The notes beneath the pieces are model-generated. The model was not told where the DNA came from. It ran no database searches and saw only the letters and a program-made list of their open reading frames with translations. A stretch of DNA of 64,000 bases from Chryseobacterium gambrini (GTDB lineage Bacteria > Bacteroidota > Bacteroidia > Flavobacteriales > Weeksellaceae), in the NCBI RefSeq assembly GCF_900156825.1, contig NZ_FTOV01000007.1, forward strand, positions 173,069-237,068. Direction: 5' to 3'. Positions 26,511 to 33,393 of this stretch are shown one piece after another. Numbering within the stretch: the first letter of the stretch is position 1; every line of letters begins with the position of its first letter. The translations under genes and the position numbers were made by a program.

Positions 26511-26798
26511 ATGAAAAAGAGATTATTTTCAGCAGCATTGATTCTTTTATTTGGAATCGGAGTATCTGCACAAAAAACGAATTCTGTAAAGCAAGAGGTA
26601 AAAAAAGATGCCAAAAAAGTAGGAACCGCTGTTAAAGACGGCGCCGAATGGACCGGCAAAACCGCAGAAAAAGGTTATGATGCTACCAAAAAAGGTGTTA
26701 AAAAAGCAACAAAATGGACCAAAAAAACGGCTAAAAAAGGTGCAAATGCGGTAGACAAATCCTACCAGAATGTAAAAGCAGACATTAAGAAAGATTAA
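26511..26798 (+). CDS. Small exported lysine-rich protein with helical repeats
   Basis: 95 residues: a signal peptide cut after VSAQ, then about 75 residues in which Lys makes up roughly a third. Short units such as KDAKKVGTAVKDGAEWTGK, TAEKGYDATKKGVK and KATKWTKKTAKKG recur with an 11-residue-like spacing, suggesting one amphipathic basic helix, somewhat like LEA/YtxH-type repeats. It may coat nucleic acid, lipid A or other anions in the periplasm; that is speculation. A terminator follows directly. Confidence 0.75.
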   Translation: MKKRLFSAALILLFGIGVSAQKTNSVKQEVKKDAKKVGTAVKDGAEWTGKTAEKGYDATKKGVKKATKWTKKTAKKGANAVDKSYQNVKADIKKD

Positions 26799-26807
26799 TT
26801 ACTAAAA

Positions 26808-26835
26808 AAACCACCGCTATTGCAGTGGTTTTTTA
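26808..26835 (+). terminator. Intrinsic terminator of the lysine-rich protein gene
   Basis: AAACCACCGC against GCAGTGGTTT with a 4-base loop and a T run. Confidence 0.88.
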
Positions 26836-26856
26836 ATATCTAAATAATAAGATTAT

Positions 26857-27918
26857 CTATCCTTGCTGATTTCCCAAAAAAGCGTCCCAACCCTGCGCTG
26901 TTAAAGCAACCAACTGATTAGAACCTCTCGCCACCATAAAATTTCCGTCTTCTTTTTCAACGGCATGACCAATGATGGTAAAATCCGGATGGTTTTTAAT
27001 TTTATCAAAATCATTTGGTGAAATCGTAAATAATAATTCGTAATCCTCTCCTCCGCTTAAAGCAGCCATCACAGGATTTAAATTGAATTCATCCGCTGTT
27101 GTAATCGTTAAATTATCCATCGGAATTTTTTCTTCATACAATCTGAATCCTACTTTCGACTGATCTGAAAGGTGAAGAATTTCAGAAGCCAGACCGTCAG
27201 AAACATCAATCATAGAAGTTGGCTTGATATCCAGTTGTTCTAAAATCCCTTTTACATCGGTTCTTGCTTCGGGCTTCAACTGTCTTTCCAGAATATAATC
27301 GTAGCCTTCCATTTCCGGCTGCATATTCGGATCGGCTAAGAAAACAGCGTGTTCTCTTTCCAGAATCTGAAGTCCCATATAAGCGCCCCCTAAATCTCCG
27401 GTTACCACCAAAAGATCGTTTGGTTTTGCCGTACTTCTTTTCACAATATGTTCATCATTCTCCATCCCGATTGCCGTAATACTCATTACCAAACCGGCAT
27501 TGGAACTTGTTGTATCTCCGCCAATTAAGTCCACTTTATATCTTGCGCAAGCGGTCTGAATTCCGGAATAGATTTCTTCCAGAGCTTCCACCGGAAAACG
27601 ATTGGAAACGGCAAGAGAAACCAAAATCTGAGTTGGCGTTGCATTCATTGCTGCAATATCATTGAGATTTACAACAACCGCTTTATAGCCTAAGTGTTTC
27701 AAAGGCACATATCCCAGATTGAAATGAACACCCTCCGCCAAAACATCTGTTGTAAGAACCACTTTCTTATTTCCGGGATTAATTACCGCCGCATCATCTC
27801 CCACTCCAAGCTCCGAAGATTCATTGGATAGAGGAAAATGCTCCGTTAAATGTTTAATTAAACCAAATTCTCCCAGTTTGGAAATTGGCGTTAATTCTGG
27901 ATCTTTATCTTCAAACAT
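26857..27918 (-). CDS. thiL: Thiamine-monophosphate kinase
   Basis: 353 residues of the AIR synthase/PurM-like fold. Visible motifs are LGVGDDAAVI near 38, TTDVLAEGVHF, NLNDIAAMNATP, DLIGGDTTSS, GDLGGAYMGL, PTSMIDVSDGLASEILHL and the late LSGGEDYELLFT. These are all hallmarks of ThiL, which makes thiamine pyrophosphate from thiamine phosphate with ATP. It stands at the 3' end of a same-strand pair with the thioesterase, separated by a palindrome at 27943. Confidence 0.95.
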   Translation of the reverse strand: MFEDKDPELTPISKLGEFGLIKHLTEHFPLSNESSELGVGDDAAVINPGNKKVVLTTDVLAEGVHFNLGYVPLKHLGYKAVVVNLNDIAAMNATPTQILVSLAVSNRFPVEALEEIYSGIQTACARYKVDLIGGDTTSSNAGLVMSITAIGMENDEHIVKRSTAKPNDLLVVTGDLGGAYMGLQILEREHAVFLADPNMQPEMEGYDYILERQLKPEARTDVKGILEQLDIKPTSMIDVSDGLASEILHLSDQSKVGFRLYEEKIPMDNLTITTADEFNLNPVMAALSGGEDYELLFTISPNDFDKIKNHPDFTIIGHAVEKEDGNFMVARGSNQLVALTAQGWDAFLGNQQG

Positions 27919-27942
27919 AAATTAAAATATCATTGATGATTC

Positions 27943-27988
27943 ATAATTGATAAATGATGTCTAAAATCAGGCATCATTTATCAATTAT
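27943..27988. repeat. Perfect 17-bp inverted repeat (intergenic palindrome)
   Basis: Arms 27943-27959 and 27972-27988 are exact reverse complements around 12 bases. The same ATAAATGATG / CATCATTTAT motif forms another palindrome at 42348-42420. It may act as an mRNA hairpin between two genes or be a mobile palindromic unit. Confidence 0.75.
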
Positions 27989-27991
27989 CAT

Positions 27992-28486
27992 TTATTTAGT
28001 AAATACTGCCGGATCAACATTTTCCGGACGGAAAGGAAGTTTTTTGAAATCTTCTCTTGTTAAAATTATCGTTTCCGGAGATTTATATTTGTTCATGGCT
28101 TCCACCACATCATCGGGCGGTGTTGTCATTTTTCTCAGCATCGTATCGATCCACACTCCCGTTGCTTCTGAAGTTGCACAATGTTCTCCGTCCGTTGTAT
28201 AAAATTTGTGTACAAAACGGTAAATAGAACAGTCATCTGCACAACCGTCAATTTCAAGACTTACAATCACAGTCTGGTCTGCAAATATTTCTTTGAAAAA
28301 AGAAAATCTTTCGTGCATGATTACCGGACCGATTCCCCATCGGCTCATTTGGGTAACGCCCATTTTTTCCTGCTTCATAAAAGCCATTCTGGTTTGCGCA
28401 CAATACTGTACGTAAGATGAATTTGCCAGATGTTTGTTGGCATCAAGATCGCTCCAGCGAACTTCAAATGTATGGTAGAATTTCAT
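27992..28486 (-). CDS. Hotdog-fold acyl-CoA thioesterase
   Basis: 164 residues. The 4HBT active-site start VRWSDLDANKHLANSSYVQYCAQTR has the catalytic aspartate in DLDANKHLAN. Later FSFFKEIFADQTVIVSLEI and FYTTDGEHCATSEATGVWID fit the same family. It hydrolyses a thioester, probably an acyl-CoA; the chain length cannot be read from sequence. It precedes thiL on the same strand, but nothing links their pathways. Confidence 0.87.
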   Translation of the reverse strand: MKFYHTFEVRWSDLDANKHLANSSYVQYCAQTRMAFMKQEKMGVTQMSRWGIGPVIMHERFSFFKEIFADQTVIVSLEIDGCADDCSIYRFVHKFYTTDGEHCATSEATGVWIDTMLRKMTTPPDDVVEAMNKYKSPETIILTREDFKKLPFRPENVDPAVFTK

Positions 28487-28663
28487 TTACTTTTTGTTTT
28501 AAAATATAAATTGTGTGATTTTTTATCACAAAAATCATTTTTTGTAGTCAATAATTTCACTGTAAAAATGAAAAAATTATATTCTTCAAAATTACTCAAA
28601 TAAGATGGTTTATAAAAATTGTAGTTTTGCAAAAGTAATCTTGAGCATAAGATTAAAAGTATT

Positions 28664-29866
28664 ATGAAGCAAATTATCATTATCGGAGGTGGTGCGGCAG
28701 GATTTTTCTGTGCAGCCAATCTGGACGAAACAAAATATAAAATTACCATTCTTGAGCAGAATTCGGATGTTCTTCAGAAAGTAAAAATTTCGGGAGGAGG
28801 ACGCTGTAATGTGACTCATGCCTGTTTTGATCCCAGAGAACTGGTACAGTTTTATCCCCGCGGAAACAAGGAATTGTTGAGTCTTTTCACCAAATTTCAG
28901 CCGGGAGATACGATGGATTGGTTTGAGCAGAGAAATGTTCCGTTAAAAATAGAAAATGATAACCGTGTTTTTCCGGAAAGCAATTCTTCACAAACGATCA
29001 TCAATACTTTTCTACATGAAATTCAGCAGAAAAATGTTGAAGTAAAAACCAAATGCTCTGTAAAAGAAATTGAAAAATCAGGCGAAAAATATATTGTTAG
29101 AACCAGTTTAGGTGATTTTGAAGCTGATTTTATCATTTATACAACCGGAAGCTCGCCAAAATCTTTGAAAATGATCGAAAATTTAGGTCATAAAATTATT
29201 GATCTGGTTCCGTCGCTTTTTACTTTTAACATTAAAGATGATTTGCTGAAAGATTTAGCCGGAACAAGCTTTGAAATGGCGGAAACTTCCATTCCGAAAC
29301 TGAAAACCGAAGAAGGCGGACCTTTACTTATTACGCATTGGGGACTTTCGGGACCTGCCATTCTGAAAATTTCAGCTTGGGAAGCAATCAATTTGGCGAA
29401 AGTAAAATACAATTTTGAAATTGAAGTCAATTTTATTTCCAAATCAATTGATGATGCGGAAGAATTATTTCTAAACTTCAAACAATCGAATCCAAAGAAA
29501 ACCATCGGACAATCAAAGATTTTTGATATTACCAACCGATTCTGGCAGAGAATTCTGGAGGTTTCAAAAGTGGATCTGAATAAACAGGTTGCCCAGATTT
29601 CAGGAAAAGAAATGCAGACCATTCTTGAAAATCTATGCAAAAAGAAATTTAATGTCACCGGAAAATCGACTTTTAAAGATGAATTTGTAACGGCGGGAGG
29701 CGTTGATTTAAAGGAAATTAACTTTAAAAATATGTCTTCTAAAATTTTGCCTACCTTTTACGTTGCCGGAGAAGTGCTGAATATTGATGCGGTAACCGGC
29801 GGATTTAATTTTCAGGCGTGTTGGAGTGAAGCATGGCTGATTGCGCAGGATTTGAATCTGAAATAA
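28664..29866 (+). CDS. HI0933/BaiN-family FAD-dependent oxidoreductase
   Basis: 400 residues. The N-terminal dinucleotide motif GGGAAGFFCA (near 8-17) binds FAD. KISGGGRCNVTHA near 43 and the C-terminal TAGGVDLKEINFKNM with VAGEVLNIDAVTGGFNFQACW near 368-388 are signatures of the HI0933-like (YhiN/BaiN) flavoproteins. The reaction is not known for most members. A single gene on the plus strand, followed by the tandem repeats at 29874. Confidence 0.92.
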   Translation: MKQIIIIGGGAAGFFCAANLDETKYKITILEQNSDVLQKVKISGGGRCNVTHACFDPRELVQFYPRGNKELLSLFTKFQPGDTMDWFEQRNVPLKIENDNRVFPESNSSQTIINTFLHEIQQKNVEVKTKCSVKEIEKSGEKYIVRTSLGDFEADFIIYTTGSSPKSLKMIENLGHKIIDLVPSLFTFNIKDDLLKDLAGTSFEMAETSIPKLKTEEGGPLLITHWGLSGPAILKISAWEAINLAKVKYNFEIEVNFISKSIDDAEELFLNFKQSNPKKTIGQSKIFDITNRFWQRILEVSKVDLNKQVAQISGKEMQTILENLCKKKFNVTGKSTFKDEFVTAGGVDLKEINFKNMSSKILPTFYVAGEVLNIDAVTGGFNFQACWSEAWLIAQDLNLK

Positions 29867-29873
29867 TAATTTT

Positions 29874-30135
29874 AACACAAATTACACGATTCTTTTTTTC
29901 ACTAATAACACAGATTATTTATGCCCATTTGTGAGAAATTGGTGACATTAGTGTTTAGATTAAAACACAAATTACACGAATCTTTTTTCACGAATTACAC
30001 AGATTATTTGCGACCATTTGCGAAAAATTTGTGACATTAGTATTTAGATTAAACGAATTGCGCGAATTTTTTCATGAATTACAAAAAACATTTGTGACCA
30101 TTTGTGAGAAATTGGTAACATTAGTGTTTAAAAAC
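29874..30135 (+). repeat. Three imperfect tandem repeats of about 87-90 bp
   Basis: Copies run 29874-29963, 29964-30050 and 30051-30135. Each starts near CAAATTACACGA, passes CACGAATTACACAGATTATTT-like sequence and ends in GTGACATTAGTGTTTAGATTA-like sequence. The third is shorter and more diverged. No ORF spans them. Unlike a CRISPR array there is no unique spacer. Confidence 0.85.
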
Positions 30136-30140
30136 AAAAA

Positions 30141-30779
30141 ATGTTTTCAGATAACAAAAATATTTCGAACACTTTTAAAATCCTTCTGATGATCGGGTTT
30201 GGATATTTCTTTTGGCTGATGCTGAAAATTACGCTAGAATATATTCCGTTGCGCTCTGATGTGAGTTTTTTAATGATCAAACAAACGGAAGTTACGGACA
30301 GACCGGAATATCTTTATTTTTTCTATACCCACGTCTACACAAGTATTTTTGTTTTGCTGACTGGATTTTTAGCGATTCTCAGAAAAGATTTAGGCATAAA
30401 AAGTTTCCACAAAAACACAGGAAAGATCTACATTTTTCTGATTTTGCTTTTCGCGGCTCCGTCCGGAATTTATATGGGAATTTTTGCCAACGGCGGAATT
30501 TTATCGAAGATTTCTTTTGTCATTCTCGGCTGTTTGTGGTGGTTTTCCACTTTTAAAGCCTATCAGTTAGCCCAACAGAAAAAATTTAAAGAGCATAAAC
30601 AATGGATGTGGCGTAGTTTTGCGCTGACACTTTCCGCGGTAACATTAAGAATGTGGAAGGTAATTATTGTATATTTATTCCACCCGAATCCGATGGATGT
30701 TTATCAGATCATAGCATGGTTGGGCTGGATTCCGAACATCTTATTAATTGAATATTTAATTGCAAAAAAATACATATGA
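30141..30779 (+). CDS. DUF2306 membrane protein
   Basis: 212 residues with six hydrophobic segments. FLAILRKDLGIKSFHKNTGKIYIF near 78-101 and KEHKQWMWRSFALT near 150-163 are the family's H-x-x-x-G and H-x-x-W-M-x-R-S motifs. It is an inner-membrane protein of unknown role, possibly haem-related because of the conserved histidines (my inference). The next gene overlaps its stop by 4 nt. Confidence 0.83.
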   Translation: MFSDNKNISNTFKILLMIGFGYFFWLMLKITLEYIPLRSDVSFLMIKQTEVTDRPEYLYFFYTHVYTSIFVLLTGFLAILRKDLGIKSFHKNTGKIYIFLILLFAAPSGIYMGIFANGGILSKISFVILGCLWWFSTFKAYQLAQQKKFKEHKQWMWRSFALTLSAVTLRMWKVIIVYLFHPNPMDVYQIIAWLGWIPNILLIEYLIAKKYI

Positions 30780-31693
30780 AAATTTTAAAATTATCGTTAA
30801 TTTCCTTATTTACAATTGGTTTAACCGCCTGTAAAAAGGATGTAAAAACAACAGATCCTTCAAAAGACAGTCTTGCGGCAAAGAAGGATTCTGTAGTTGT
30901 TCCCGAAGTTTACAAAGAATATTACGGAATTTATATGGGCGATTTTGCCGGAAAAGGAATGGTAACCTCCGAAGACGGCGAAACGTATGAAGGTGAAATT
31001 TATAAAAGAATTGCCCTGAAAATCAACAGGATTACCAAAGACAGTGTATACGGACAAAGTATTGTTGATGGAAATCAAAGACCATTCAGAGGAGTTTTTA
31101 ACGAAACTTCAAAATCCTTTATTCTGGATGAACCCGGAAATGATAAAACAGACGGAAGATTTGAGGTAAAATTGAACAACGACAGTCTTACCGGAAGCTG
31201 GAATGCCTTCAATAAATCGGCGGTAAAAGCTCCGAATAAGATTTTAAAGCTTGTGAAAAAAGAGTTTGTATACAACCCGAATTTCATGCTGAATGAAAAC
31301 AACGACCTCATCGACTGGGAAAATCCGAAGGATTTCGTAGAAAAATACACCGACGAAGAAACCGGAAAAACGGAAACCTACACCGAATCCAGAAACAGAA
31401 TTGCTTCAGATGCCGTTTTTAAAATCAATGCTTCCAAGCAGAAATTAACGGAAAAAGATCTTAAAAACCTCAGAAAACTGGATATGGAAATCATTAAAAA
31501 CGCAGTTTTCGCGAGACACGGCTATGCTTTTAAGAAACAGACCTACCGAAATTTCTTTGAGCAGACCGACTGGTACATTCCGGTTTCCAATAATGTAGAC
31601 AGCGAGCTTTCTCCTCTTGAAAAGGAAAATGTAGCTTTACTGAACCGCTTCATCAAATACGCTGAAGATAAATACTACAGTTTCGGAAGGTAA
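30776..31693 (+). CDS. YARHG-domain lipoprotein
   Basis: 305 residues with lipobox LTAC near residue 19, so probably an outer- or inner-membrane lipoprotein. A central beta-rich region has GKGMVTSEDGETYEGE and SLTGSWNAF. The C-terminal 70 residues carry a YARHG domain: FARHGYAFKKQTYRNFF, DWYIPVSNN and LSPLEKENVALL. YARHG domains occur in extracellular proteins of unknown function. It overlaps the DUF2306 gene and is co-transcribed with it. Confidence 0.87.
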   Translation: MKILKLSLISLFTIGLTACKKDVKTTDPSKDSLAAKKDSVVVPEVYKEYYGIYMGDFAGKGMVTSEDGETYEGEIYKRIALKINRITKDSVYGQSIVDGNQRPFRGVFNETSKSFILDEPGNDKTDGRFEVKLNNDSLTGSWNAFNKSAVKAPNKILKLVKKEFVYNPNFMLNENNDLIDWENPKDFVEKYTDEETGKTETYTESRNRIASDAVFKINASKQKLTEKDLKNLRKLDMEIIKNAVFARHGYAFKKQTYRNFFEQTDWYIPVSNNVDSELSPLEKENVALLNRFIKYAEDKYYSFGR

Positions 31694-31803
31694 TTTAAAT
31701 AATTTAGAGATTCTTCGACAAGTTCATGATAACATGTGTCAATTATTTTGCTGCAATAACGGTTAGTATTCGAAATATTATCCGGAATTCAAAGAAGGAC
31801 TCA

Positions 31804-32214
31804 TCAACTTAAACCATTCATTTTCTGCAATTTAACAAAAACAAAAAGCAATAAACATCCAACTAAGTAACACAAAATATCAATCCACGAAAACGAATTT
31901 CCGATAACGATATACATCAGGCTTCCTTTCTGGAAGCCTAATTTTTCAGCAATATTGAAATATTGGGCAAATTCTATCAGAAAAGAAAAAATCAGGATAC
32001 TGAGAATCAATTTTTTATTATCTTCAATTCTGAAAAATGTTTTGATGAAAGTATAGATCAGCATCACAACAATCACATCTCCGAGATACGCTCTCACAAA
32101 GAAAATATCTTTGAGTTTGGTGGCGATTAAAACTTCCGTCAGAAATATAAAAACGGTAGCCAGAAAATATGTATAATTAAATGTAAACCGAAATGCCAAT
32201 CCTTTTTCTTCCAC
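31804..32214 (-). CDS. DUF2809 (VanZ-like) membrane protein
   Basis: About 135 residues with four hydrophobic segments. FFVRAYLGDVIVVMLIYTF near 38-56 and EFAQYFNI near 87-94 are typical of DUF2809. The only starts are GTG 32214 or an inner TTG at 32199. With GTG it overlaps the 5' end of the divergent small gene at 32193, so the TTG or a later start for that neighbour is plausible. Function unknown. Confidence 0.82.
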   Translation of the reverse strand: MEEKGLAFRFTFNYTYFLATVFIFLTEVLIATKLKDIFFVRAYLGDVIVVMLIYTFIKTFFRIEDNKKLILSILIFSFLIEFAQYFNIAEKLGFQKGSLMYIVIGNSFSWIDILCYLVGCLLLFVFVKLQKMNGLS

Positions 32215-32405
32215 TTGTAGTCCTTTTTATGTATTATGTAGGTTTTATAACCCTTACAAAATTAAAAATAAAGCAGATTGATAACGATAACAAAACTCAT
32301 TTTCTGAGATTTTTTTCAGGGTTTATCGTGATGGCTCTTCTTGCTTTATTGATTTTACTGATAAGATGGATCATTACACCACATCAACCCAATGATTTTC
32401 ACTGA
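32193..32405 (+). CDS. Small two-helix membrane protein (70 aa)
   Basis: Two hydrophobic segments (2-20 and 41-62) around a charged loop KIKQIDNDNKTH suggest an inner-membrane hairpin. ATG 32193 overlaps the divergent DUF2809 start by 22 nt. A second ATG at 32229 gives a 58-residue product without overlap and may be the real start. No family recognised. Confidence 0.5.
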   Translation: MPILFLPLVVLFMYYVGFITLTKLKIKQIDNDNKTHFLRFFSGFIVMALLALLILLIRWIITPHQPNDFH

Positions 32406-32481
32406 TTATTATTAAAAAATCAATTTTCATTCGGCTTTATTTTTGATGCTTTAAAAATATTACTTCTCATAACACATTTAT

Positions 32482-32913
32482 ATGAAAAAGCTGATTATTT
32501 TTTTAGGCTTATGGTTAAGTTTCTCATTATCTGCACAAAACAAGCAGTATAATTCAGTAAAAGAACTTCCGGATTACGCAGTTCTAAGGACGAAAATGAA
32601 GCTTGATGATGTCTACACCAAGGCAGATACTCCGGCGGAATTTCCCGGCGGAATGGAAACGTTCAAAAGGGAATTTTCAGAAAAAATGGACGTTATCGAT
32701 GTAAAATCAAAAAAAATAAATACCCGAGTTTATTTGATTGTCGAAAAAACAGGCTATGTAAGATATGTAATTGCATTAGGAGACGATCCGAAACACTCCA
32801 AAGCCGCAGAAATTGCTGTAAGAAGACTTTTTGTAAAATGGAAACCCGCAACAATCAAAGGGGAACCGGTAAGATTTCTTTATACTTTTCCGCTTACTTT
32901 GAAGAAATTTTAA
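32482..32913 (+). CDS. Exported protein with TonB C-terminal-like domain
   Basis: 143 residues: signal peptide (cut after LSAQ), then AEFPGGMETFKREF, TRVYLIVEKTGYVRYVIALG, WKPATIKGEPVRFLYTFPL. This is the TonB_C domain pattern (FPGG, GxV, W-PA--G-PV, F--P). Unlike TonB it has no transmembrane anchor or proline linker, so it is a free periplasmic domain. It is followed 40 nt later by a paralogue. Confidence 0.8.
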   Translation: MKKLIIFLGLWLSFSLSAQNKQYNSVKELPDYAVLRTKMKLDDVYTKADTPAEFPGGMETFKREFSEKMDVIDVKSKKINTRVYLIVEKTGYVRYVIALGDDPKHSKAAEIAVRRLFVKWKPATIKGEPVRFLYTFPLTLKKF

Positions 32914-32953
32914 ATTTCGTTTGCAATTAAAATTTATTTTTGCAAAAACTTTA

Positions 32954-33385
32954 ATGATGAAAATAATTCCATTTTTAGCTGTATTTTTTCCTGTGCTTAT
33001 CTTTTCTCAGGAACAACCCATCCAAACAACTCAGCTTAACGAACTTTTAATTACTGAAAAAAATGGCAGGGCGACGATTGATGCAGAAAAGCCAGCAACA
33101 TTTCCTCTTGGGGTAACAGTATTGAGAAATAAAATCGCTAAAAACTTCAGAATGCGAAAAGTACACAGTAATGCTGAAGCAGAATCCTGTTCAATTACTT
33201 TTTTAATTGATAAAGAAGGTTTTGTGACAGAAGTAAAGGCATACGGAGACAATGAGAGCTTTAACAGAGAAGCTGAAAGAGCTCTTTTAAAAATTAAAGA
33301 TAAATGGACTCCTGCTGAACTTAACGGAGAAAAAGTTCGTTACAGATTTCGAATTCCTTTAACAATTTCTTTTAATCAGAAATAA
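32954..33385 (+). CDS. Exported TonB C-terminal-like protein, paralogue of the preceding gene
   Basis: From ATG 32954 (or 32957) the product has about 143 residues, with a signal peptide cut after IFSQ. ATFPLGVTVLRNKI and later KDKWTPAELNGEKVRYRFRIPLT parallel the neighbour's FPGG and WKPATIKGEPVRF blocks. It looks like an old tandem duplication. A TATTTTTG -7-like box at 32935-32942 lies in the gap, so it may have its own promoter. It converges with mutS (8 nt). Confidence 0.77.
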   Translation: MMKIIPFLAVFFPVLIFSQEQPIQTTQLNELLITEKNGRATIDAEKPATFPLGVTVLRNKIAKNFRMRKVHSNAEAESCSITFLIDKEGFVTEVKAYGDNESFNREAERALLKIKDKWTPAELNGEKVRYRFRIPLTISFNQK

Positions 33386-33393
33386 CATAAAAA

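Noticed and set aside
29874..30135. Possible CRISPR array
   Set aside because: Copies are 87-90 bp, imperfect and directly adjacent, with no unique spacers and no cas genes.
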